Shown here in pieces: positions 31,917 through 41,532 of a stretch of DNA of 64,000 bases. The stretch lies in the NCBI GenBank assembly GCA_009760855.2, contig WPIO01000053.1, forward strand, positions 2,191,501-2,255,500, given 5' to 3'. The first letter of the stretch is position 1; each line of letters starts with the position of its first letter. Below the pieces are notes generated by a model. It had not been told where the DNA came from. It did not search any database and saw only the letters and a list, made by a program, of their open reading frames with translations. This DNA is from Cristatella mucedo (Eukaryota > Bryozoa > Phylactolaemata > Cristatellidae). The position numbers and the translations under genes are program-made.

Positions 31917-34900
31917 CTACAACGAACGTTGCATGAGTAAATAGTGGGAGAAGCAGAGCTGTGCAGAGAGTGGTAGAGTGCTAGCAAGAATTATTTATAT
32001 TTTCATATGCAGAAACCCGCTGTGTTTCAGCAAAGTGCTGTGCAGAGAGTGGCAGATTTCTTGCGAGAAATGAATACTTCCTAGATTTGCAGTGTGATGG
32101 CTATCGGCAGCAACCAACGGCCTGCCATACTCTACAGGTTAGAGCACAATTTATGAACCACATTTCAGTTGCTGATCGAAAGAAAACGCGGCTTCTTGAA
32201 ATACAGCTCATCGCTATTCAAAAGAATATTGCAAGTTTTTTGCATACCAGTTGTCTTGTGACTTTCATTCACTCAGGCAACTTTTTGTGTGTACGACATG
32301 CATGCTAAAAATAAAAAGCGAAATACGACTTTTCATTGCTTGCCCGTACGAGATGCTTGGTGCGCGGACGTATTTTGACCTTTTCAATTTTGGCCCCTAC
32401 CTCCTCTGCTCCCTCCGTTCTTTATGCTAAGTTGAATCACTGCAGCTGTAAAAAGGTGACGCAAATTCACTTGACTTATCGTTTCACACTACGCCACACA
32501 GCCCATCGATGGCCTCATCGCCCACCTGCTCGTGAGGTGATGCGTCTTCAGAGCAGAGTGGTCACTCCATGGACAGCAGAAGAGATTTTCAGGCACCTTG
32601 TGCAATGCTTTTGTGCGCTCCCATTAATCGCATGACAGCTTATGCCAATTAGTCTGCATTTTTCCATTGACAGGGTCAGACTCAAACCACTATTCAAGGC
32701 CACACATGCATTGAGCAACTCACTCGGTGCCTAGCAATGACGCAGATGACAGTTGCTGCCTGTTCCACTCCCCCATCCGGACAAACCTGCACAAGGTCTG
32801 TAACAGATACAGCGATTGTAGATGCAGTGATTCTCTCTGATTGCCGACTTAAGCACGTGCCGTACTTGCAGCTCCCAATTAAAATAATTAAACAACATAA
32901 ACTGAACTAATTCACACACCACCTTACGATAACTAGATGGATTTTCTGTGCAAATGACTTTCACAGAAAAGAAATCAGCTTGACTAATCTGTACTGCACC
33001 TTAGCAAAACTAGATGACTTTCTATGTAATTTTACAGAAAAGTAACCATCTCGATTGCACATCCAATACCTTCATCGAGTAGCTGATCAGTAAGGGTCGA
33101 TCGAAGCACCATAGCTCGGCTCAAGCAGTACAGCTTGAAGCGGCTCCAGCAGGCAAGCAAACACTCCAGACTGCATGCCTTGTGCTACTGCTGGATGAGC
33201 GACAGCTCAATTAGTAGGGCACTGTGCCGTAAAGCAAATGAAGCACTGAGATTATTCCCTAGCTCCAGCTGTCAAATTTCTTCTTTCAGCCTCAGTTTAA
33301 ATTGGCCCAGGCAGATATGTGCTTACATGTTACGTGTCCCTTCTTTAACACCCTGGTAATTCCTACTATTCACAAAACTAGCATAGAAGAATTACCATGC
33401 TTCATCAGTGCGAGTGCAAAGTAATCTTTCCCACTGTCGTGAATTGTTCTGTATTTGCTGATTTGCTCTTGATTTTCTTTACCGACCAATGCCTAGGTAA
33501 CCCTTTTGGTCTATACGACCAGACAAATACAATCGCAACAATTCGTCATTGCAGGTACATTTCCTAAATAATAATTATTTTCACATAATATTCTTAAAGA
33601 ATATAATCTCTATTAAGATACTCAACAAATCTTTGCAAAATAATCAATAAGCAAAGATTACCGACTTTCAAGGTATCTTGATTAGACCAGCATGCGTATC
33701 TCCACAAAGTCATAAAGACTGTGTGGGTGTTACGCAGGAGAGTTTTGTATAGCACACTCACAGCCTAAGCGGCTTTCGGTACGCATTCGGTAGCAAACAG
33801 ACTTCATCTCACGCAACAAAAAGAAAGTTGGAAGCATAGCAGAGTCAGGAGAGCAGTTGAGGTAGTGAGTAGCATGGAAGTAGCAGCTCAGGACCGCTGA
33901 AAAGGATGTGCCATAGTCGGCAGCAGAAGAGTAATTGTCGTTGCACAAAAATCGTGGAAGCGAGTTCCACAGTCTAGGACCTGCAGAGCTAAAGCTTCTG
34001 TAGCCAAAGGTCTTTAAGCTGATGAATGAGACAGCTAGTTTATTGTCCACACAGGACCTGAGGGCGCAAACTTTGACCAGTAATGTTCGAGCCCAGCTCG
34101 CGTCTAATCGACCGGATGAATACCTCAAGCTCAGCAGCAGGCTGCTGCTATCGGATGCGATCGTCCATGCAGCACTCACTCGTGGCTGTCTACCATGCCA
34201 ACGACCGAATGCCTCTTGGCTCAGCTCCACTAGACTGAAGTAAGACAACTGTACAAGACACTCAGTCCTTATTCTGCTTGCATTAACCATGCCAGCCAGC
34301 AGAAGGAGATGAAACTAGTCAGAGTAAGATTGGAGTAAGAATGCAGTAAATCTAGCAAAGGGGCACTTAGTAATTGTGGCATTGTGGCAATTATGATAGG
34401 CTCAACCTCGAAGCAATCGTGACAGCATTTCCTCAAAACCGTGCAGCCTTTGAACTAGTGGCTTGGCATGAAAAACCTGTTAATCAGAAAGCCGCATCCA
34501 GAAAATGAAAACTTACCTGCAACGTCACCACTTATAATGTCATTCTTACAGGCGATAACATCGGCAAGGACTTGGCCAAGGCAGTCTACAAGGAATACGA
34601 TTTCATAGGCACCAGCTGCCACACGTTGGCAAGATTTGTATGTCAGCACGTGACCCTGAGCCAGAAAGGGGGGCTGACACGCACGGGCTGCAGAGATTTG
34701 CATATGATTACCTATGGTCAGCTTTGGAGTTCCCATCCACGAGACAACCACTTCGTTCAAGTCCTCGGGCAGAGATCCATTCACTGCAACGAACTTTTCA
34801 GCAGCCGGAATATTTCTGAAGGCATCACACTGCTTGGCAAGAACTGCAAGACGTGACAGACAGGTCTCATGCTGGTCCAGAAAATCAGGGTCGTCGGACG

Positions 34901-35618
34901 AGTCGGCGAGGCTGCTGGTGAGTGCGGTTGCATGTTGCACTGACTGGTGCAGCTGCTCGGCCAAGCTTTGCAGGGCCGCAACGCTGACCTCGAGGTGGTC
35001 GTAGCAGTCCTTGAGCTTGCTCTCAGAATCATCAAACGCTTTGCTCAGAGCATTCACTGCACACTTCTTCCTGGTCTTCAGCTCGTCTAGATGAGCTGCA
35101 CGAGCCGATTGGATGTCTCGGACCAGATTCCTGGGCTGAAGCAGCAGCTCAGACTTGCCATGCACATGCTCTAACAGGTGCTGTACGCTTGCTCGTAGGT
35201 TCTTCAAAAAAGTTTCGGCTTTCGGTCCCATCAGCAGATGAGGCATCGAGTGTCCCGAGTCTTCACACTGTGTGATGCAGTCGGTGCACTTGGCTTGCTT
35301 GCAGTCGAGGCACAGCAGATCCAGCAGCTTCCTGTGCTGAACGCACTTCTTCTGGAAGGTTGTGAAACGTCCCACTAACTCTGCGATGAAGCCATTTAGA
35401 TGCATTGTTAAACTCATGTCGGTAAGTACATTGCATGCAGGACAGAGCATGCTCTTTGACCCATCTACTGTGGCAGCATGCTCTGCACAGCTACTGCAGC
35501 AGCTGTGTAGGCAGCGCAGCAGCAGCAGTGGCTGCTCTGCAATCTGTTTGCAGGCGATACATGATAGCAGACGTTCGTCCACCGATGCAAGTCGGTACAC
35601 AGGAAGCTCTTGTGCCAT
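30997..35618 (-). CDS. TRIM-type RING/B-box/coiled-coil protein, two exons
   Basis: Exons 34517-35618 and 30997-31916, phase 1, GTAAGT donor and TGTAG acceptor; 673 residues. RING finger at residues 20-62 (C20, C23, C36, H38, C41, C44, C59, C62, so C3HC4), B-box type 2 at 92-127 (C92, H95, C103, C106, C111, C114, H123, H127), helical coiled-coil region about 130-265. RING proteins of this type are usually E3 ubiquitin ligases. The C-terminal part has repeated short segments (GHLLLAARENGLKEY, LSVLGDLLAVTEG, GVQGICAAGGLLYVTV) that look like beta-propeller blades, as in NHL-type TRIM proteins, but clear NHL signatures are not visible. The start at 35618 is preferred over 35648 because of its context and position just before the RING. 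Confidence 0.85.
31917..34516 (-). other. TRIM-type gene intron
   Basis: 2.6 kb, AT-rich. It holds a family B LINE end (33690-34075); the rest shows nothing I can name. Short GATTAACTAGATGGA-like direct repeats occur near 32925-33030. Confidence 0.6.
33690..34075 (-). mobile_element. LINE family B 3' end in the TRIM intron
   Basis: Minus-strand codons LRSCVDNKLAVSFISLKTFG and GPRLWNSLPRFL, then the 3' UTR ending at GTATCTCCACAAAGTCATAA. Same order as at 46,360-46,730. Confidence 0.9.
34517..35618 (-). CDS. TRIM-type gene exon 1
   Basis: Begins at the ATG 35618-35616 (MAQELPVYRLASVDERLLSC) and ends in phase 1 at the GTAAGT donor. Holds the RING, the B-box, the coiled coil and about 100 further residues. 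Confidence 0.88.
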
Positions 35619-35794
35619 GGCTAGATTTAACAAAGTAACAAAATACAATACAAATCAAGCCCACAGATCGGCAACAAAAGTGATTCATAAGAGACCGACT
35701 TTAATAGCAAGGAACACAGGATAAAAACCTCTAAAGCTGCAAGCACACATAGATAAGCCAACATTCAGCTGTTACATTTTTTGTTAAGAACAGT

Positions 35795-37560
35795 AACAAT
35801 AATACAATATTTGCAAAGCACCCTATGATTCGCTAATCTGTTTCTAGAAGATTCACACATACAAAAGGTATGTAGCAAAAGCAGTATCGTATGGTTAGCA
35901 AAAAAGCAGTGACAGCATGCATAATATGGTTTGTGGTAACATGTGCCGGGTCAGCAGACAAGACACACAGGATAAATCACAAGGATGCAGCAAATAATGC
36001 GAGGAACAGGCATGTTTTTAGCTTCTTTATACAAGCCGTTGGTCAGGGCGTATCGTGAAGTCAGTCGGGAGTTCCAAGCTGCGAGAGCAGACAAACTAAT
36101 ATAAGCACGATCTCCAAAAGCTTTCAGGTTATAATAATAATAGATTGGCTCGAAGAACGCCTAAACAGATGTATTTACAAGAGCAGGTGATACGATGCTA
36201 GCCTGGTTGGGGAGTAGCACTGATGGATGGGCTAGAGACAAAGACTGAAGGGACCAGAAAATGAGTGACATAACTTTGACTAGGAGCCTTTGCAGGTCAG
36301 CGAGATGTGTATTGCGGTAACTGCAAAGCTCACGACAGACAAGCCTGGCTGCAGAGTTTTGGACTAGCTATAAGTGGCTGATTGCACAGGCAGGTAGACC
36401 ATCAAGCAGAGAGTCACAGAAGCAGGGACACGATGTCATAAATGCATGGACCAACTTGGATGTTATACCCCAGTCTAAGAAGACAGGAATTTACGCAAGG
36501 CTAACTAGCTGAAATCAAGCAGACTTGACTATGGACCTGATCCATTCATCTAGTGAAAAAGTAACTTTGAAACAGAATACTTAGTTAGGTGTAGGGCAGA
36601 AGCCACTGAAGATGTACCGGCAGGCAGCCCTTTGCTTTCTCCAATTTTGGAGTCACACTTTGCCTATACCTAATACATTGGTTATATTGTCATTTCAATA
36701 AGGAAAAACTTGCTGCCATCCATCTATGTGCAGGTGTCAGCAACACAATGCACCACGGGAGTTGAGAAAGTTTCGCATGCTGAAAGGTAGATAGGGATCG
36801 AAACAGATAGGTACGAAGCTGGGTGCCATCTATGTAGGAATGAAAGCCTCGATTGTGCTTGGCGATACCATGTTATTCATTTTGTTTGTTTATCAAGCAT
36901 GATTTTACCCACCATTCAATTGCATTTCCCTTTGCAGCAAATGTAAAGCGCCTAGAGAGAGATTAAGTTCTCTGAGGGCACTTTATCAAGTGCATTATTA
37001 TTATTATTATTATTATAACATTGGCAAGAGGAAGAGAAGAAATTGTGCAAAGAAGTGAAGTTAGCACACAGCCCCGAGGTACATTATACATTAGGGGTCC
37101 CTAGGATAATTGATGACGGTTGACATCGTAGCTCTGAAGTCTCCTGCTGAAATAGGACTTAAACCACTGCAGTGCAATAGTTGTGATGCCCAAGCGAGGT
37201 GAGAGGCCATCTTGGAGGACTCGGTGATCAATAGTATCAAATACTGCCGAAAGAACCAACAAATCAAGCAAAGAGACAGTACATAAGTCTGCAAACCTGA
37301 GAAGTTTCTTATACACCCACAGCAATCCTGACTTAGTGAAGTAATTAGCTCTAAAACCAGAGTGGAAGTTATTTGCTATGTTTGAAGTCTCAATATAGCT
37401 CGGAGTTCAGCTGGTCTGCCACAGCTTATTCTAGTGCCTGTGATAGGTAGAAGGAAGAAGGGAGACAGGGCGGCTGCTGCTCAGTTTTCTTGGTCTTGCA
37501 TTGCTTTCAATTTTAGCAACTACAGCCAATTTTAAGGGTGCTTTAACTTGACCTGAAGCT
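35795..37560 (-). mobile_element. Old LINE family A copy with a nested insertion
   Basis: Tail region at 35795-35870, 3' UTR and ORF2 in reverse order up to RT palm (LLDLLVLSAVFDTIDHRVLQ on minus near 37240). Many stops and indels. It is split by a plus-strand family A tail at 36866-37018, after which the older copy resumes (GGCAAGAGGAAGAG). Confidence 0.8.
36866..37018 (+). mobile_element. Nested LINE family A 3' tail
   Basis: ACCATGTTATTCATTTTG to the stem-loop (AAAGCGCCTAGAGAGAGATT, TCTGAGGGCACTTTATC) and a long ATT run; the host LINE is on the opposite strand. Confidence 0.85.
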
Positions 37561-38185
37561 TAGAGCTGGTGCAAAACTCTGCAGCTAGGCTTGTCTGTCG
37601 TGAGCATCGCAGTTGCCACATCACACCACTTCTCGCCGACCTGCACTGCCTAACAGTCAAGCAACGGATCGACTTCAAGGTTTTGTCACTCACTTTTAGG
37701 TCACTTCATTCTTGGCTCCAGCTTACCTACCTGATCTGCTCCCCCACCAGGCTTAAGCATCGTACCAGCTGCTTTACCCAATTCAATCGTTTACGTCATA
37801 CGAACCTCAAATCCTTCGGATACCATGCCTTTGGTTCGCATGCTCCCAAAGCCTGGAACTCACTCCCGACTTACGTTACGACATCTCCTGATTTGTCTAC
37901 ATTTAAGAAGAAACTAAGAACGCATCTATTTATGACAGCATTTAGTGGGTTCCTGTGATTCGTCCTTGATGTGCTTATGCATACTGACACCGTGCATGCT
38001 GCCACTAACCACACTTGCATGCTGACCCTGTGCATGTCACTCCTAACCATGTTATTCTTGTTTATTGAGCATGCTACCAATAACCATTCGACCGTGCTTC
38101 CTTTGTAGCAAATGTAAAGTGCCGAGTAAGAGATTGAGTTCTCTGAGGGTGCTATATCAAATGCATTATTACTATTATTATTAAG
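37560..38185 (+). mobile_element. LINE family A, 5'-truncated
   Basis: ORF2 C-terminus in one frame (QNSAARLVCREHRSCHITPL, LKSFGYHAFGSHAPKAWNSL) followed by the 3' UTR, stem-loop and ATT tail. Confidence 0.9.
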
Positions 38186-38221
38186 CTGACATATATGCTT
38201 AGTTACGCATGGCAGCAGCAC

Positions 38222-39215
38222 ATATATAATAATAATAATAACAACTTTCCATTTGTATAGCACCGTCAGGGAGCTTAGTCTCCTTCTAGACATATATATA
38301 TATATACCTATATATATATATATATAGGGTAAAGAAAGCATGACCTAATGACTAGTGTTAGCATTTGCGATGTCATCAAGCATAAAATTGTTAGATGTGA
38401 CATGCACAGGGTCAACATACAGATCCATGCATCATAGAAGTAGGAAAATGGGTATGGGATCTAGAGGGCTAGTAATCCTCTGACTGGGAGATGAATTTCA
38501 GGATGAGGTCACTGGTGGCAGGCAGGCATTGAGGTGCTTGAAGGAATTGGTTGAGTGAAAAGAGTCCTGCGGGCTGTTATTGAGGGTCAGGAGTTCAGAA
38601 AGGTTGTTGCTACCTTAGGGATGGACTCTCTGATCTTGTCTTTCATGCTGACAAAGAAACTAAAGACACGATTAGCTAGATCCCCATAAGAATCACTAAG
38701 TAAGGAGCTGACCCGGGAGAAGTTAAGAAGAGGGTTGATCGTAGACATCAACATTTTTGGATCGTGAATCTCTGTGATTAAACATTATTTTATAGAAGCA
38801 AGACTTAGCCTTTGCTAGGATCGATAGGTATAATCTATATTAGTTCTTGATTGGCTGTCGATGGACAGCCAGTCCTGATCTTTTGTTTCCTTTATCATGC
38901 TTGTGCTTTGTAGACATCGCGAGTTTAATTCTTTTTGTTTATTTAGCATGGTACCACAAACCATTTGATCGTGCTTCCTTTACAGCAAATGTAAAGTGTC
39001 TAGAAAAAGATGAGTTCTCTGAGGGCACTATATCAATTCTATTATTATTTTTTATGAATGTTTGTGCTAAACCATTGGTAATTTAGGCAAGGGCACAAAG
39101 TGTGCTTAATCTAAGTAGCCAACTCGTCAAGAATGTCGACTATTGTAGTGTTGTAACACTGCCCCAGTGAGGACAGGTCAGACGAGGGATTGGCCAGCAA
39201 GGGGCAAGAGGATGC
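38222..39215 (-). mobile_element. Decayed LINE family A copy with a nested tail
   Basis: The tail begins at (AAT)n 38228; 3' UTR scraps, then a jump to the region matching 43.33-43.93 kb of the fullest copy. A plus-strand tail (38900-39055) interrupts it. Confidence 0.7.
38900..39055 (+). mobile_element. Nested LINE family A 3' tail
   Basis: CCATTTGATCGTGCTTCC, AAAGTGTCTAGAAAAAGATG, TCTGAGGGCACTATATC and a short ATT run; flanked on both sides by one older minus-strand LINE. Confidence 0.75.
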
Positions 39216-39430
39216 TATTTTCGTGCCAATATACAAACGCAGCATTGTGAACATGCATCCATGCAGGCTTGTCCAGGTTTTTCACTATTGCTGGGACTCA
39301 CCATAACTCACCTAAGAAACAAAGCAAGTATTCGCACCTCTGGGTTCAACAACTTGCTCACTAATCACCTGAAATCAATATAATAACCTAGAATTGATAA
39401 AACACACATAATGCAGAGGAATTCCCACAT
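39215..39430. other. Unrecognised, no gene seen
   Basis: Short stretch between the LINE and the minisatellite. Confidence 0.4.
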
Positions 39431-39730
39431 AAACAGCATAGATGGCAGTAGATACGCATAGCCATTAACCACCAAGGCAGCTGCAAGGGTAGATCACGTG
39501 GCATACATATGGACAGCTGTAGATACACATAGATAGCAGCTATGGCAGCAAGCTGAAAGCATGGATGGCATGGCAGAGATATGCTTGGATAAGTGTAGAT
39601 ACACATATATAGCAGCTACCGAGACAACCTGCAAGCTTAGATGACATGGCATGAGTAGCTGTAGATATACATAGATAGCAGCTACTTAGGGAAGGTGCAT
39701 GCTTAGACGTCATGGCATAGACATGCAGGA
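39430..39730. repeat. Minisatellite, ~70-80-bp units
   Basis: GTAGATACACATAGATAGCA with variants recurs near 39440, 39520, 39594 and 39662, followed each time by GGCATGG-type modules. About four degenerate units. Confidence 0.75.
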
Positions 39731-39989
39731 ATAGAAGCCAGCATAGTGCGGTGGATCGAACGTTGATCTGTGGAACGAAGCGTTTGAAAACATTTGACGT
39801 GATAATAGCATGGAAGTCCCAAGGGCTCTCTTATTCTAGAGTGGTTGGGAGAGCTAGTTATTAAGTCCTCCAATCCCACACCCAATCAAGTCAAAAAAAT
39901 ACTTGCACAAGTCGACGAATCTCACGGTGCATTTTGAATAGCACTTGAGGTTCAACTTCGATTCAAAACAAATGAATGGAGGACCTAGA

Positions 39990-40545
39990 AGCGAGTGGGT
40001 ACTCTGGAGATTGTGTGCATGGAAGTTAAAGGCTAGGGCAACAACAGATTTGAGGCTGCTTCAAAGAACAGCTAAATGACCCAAGTAAGAGAATTTTCTG
40101 GTTCGATCGAATTCATGAGCGGTAAATGCCAGAGGTAGGTGAGCCGGAGCAATTGGATGAGGGACCTTGAAGGTAGTTGAAGGAATTTGAGATCGATACA
40201 CTGTTTGATTGGAAGCCAATATATGTCAGTGAGAAAGGCTGTAATCTGACATTGCCACAGACAAGCCTGGCTGCTAATTGTTTCACTAACTATAAGAGCC
40301 TGATTGGATAAGCCAAAAGACCCGCCAGTGGTTGGTCACAGAAGACAAGACAAGACCGGATGTCACGAATGCATGGACCAGCTTGCCTGTGGTAACCTTG
40401 TCTAGGAAAGCCAAATTTGTGCAATTCTATGCACGATAAGGTCGATTTTGAGACAATTGCAACCAGCATATTGCACAGGCCCAACGACATGAAAGCAGTC
40501 AACTAAGGTAGTCCCAGTAAGCTTTGCAAATGCACAGACCATCTT
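39990..40545 (-). mobile_element. Decayed LINE family A RT fragment
   Basis: GACAAGCCTGGCTGCTAATTG, GGATGTCACGAATGCATGGAC: the ORF2 C-terminal region (VHAFVTSR) on minus, many stops, no tail of its own. Confidence 0.7.
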
Positions 40546-41235
40546 GGTAATAATGATATTGCATGTGTTACAGCGCCCTCAGAGAACTCAATCTCTTTCT
40601 AGGCACTTTACATTTGCTACAAAGGAAGCACGATCGAATGGTTAGTGGTAGCATGCTCAATAAACAAGAATAACATGGTTAGGGGTGACATGCACAGGGT
40701 CAGCATGTAAGTGTGGTTAGTGGCAGCATGCTCTTTGCTGCAAACGCAGTATGATCGAATGGTTAGTAGCATCATGCTCAAAGACAACAAGCATAACATG
40801 GTGAGAGGTGACATGCACAGGGTAAGCACACCAATAGGGTTAGTGACAGCACATACTGACTGTGTCAGCATGCATACACACACCAAGTACGAATCACGTG
40901 GACCCACTAAATGCTGTCATAAATAGTTGCGTTTTCAATTTCTTTTTAAATGTGGTAAAGTTAGGGGATACTTGACGCCAGTCGGAAGTGAGTTCCAGGC
41001 TTTGAGAACATATGAACTAAAGGCATGGTCTCCAAAGAATGAGGTTCACACGAGGTATAGGTAAACAGTTAGATTCCGTAAAGTCGGTGGTACGAAGCTT
41101 AGCCTGGTGGGGGAGCAGATCTGCTAGTTAAGCTGGAGCCAAAGAATAAAGAGACCTAAAAGTAAGTGACAGAATCTTGGAGTCGATGCATTGCTTGACT
41201 GAGAGCCAGTGCTTGTCAGGTAGAAGTGGTGTGAC
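40546..41235 (-). mobile_element. LINE family A 3' portion with 3' UTR duplication
   Basis: Stem-loop and tail at 40550-40620, then the 3' UTR segment ATCGAATGGTTAGT...GACATGCACAGGGT occurs twice in tandem (about 40632-40740 and 40750-40850). ORF2 C-terminal codons follow, broken by indels. Confidence 0.85.
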
Positions 41236-41420
41236 GATTTCAACAACGACAACAAAACGACAGAAGGTTCGCACAATCTAAACTAATAACTAATAATCGG
41301 GTTACTAGCCACCTGTGTATCTAATGCTGCCCCCTGGGTGGCAGGCCCAGCCCCAAGGGCTAGGCGTTAAGAAATCGATAGGCAGGTAATTTCTTATGCT
41401 CTACGGTCAAACAACAAACA
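41235..41420 (-). mobile_element. Possible LINE 5'-region fragment
   Basis: TAACTAATAATCGGGTTACTA and AATTTCTTATGCTCTACGGTC are similar to 44,945-45,075, which lies just 5' of the endonuclease region of the fullest copy. This may be a LINE 5' UTR piece joined to a 3' piece by internal deletion. Confidence 0.45.
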
Positions 41421-41532
41421 GCAAGGAGGCCAGACTTGGCCTGGTGAAGAAGCTGGAAGATGGCCGACTTGACTGAAAATCTCACGTAGCCATTCACCTC
41501 AAGGTAATTGTGGAACAAGACAAACCATAAAA

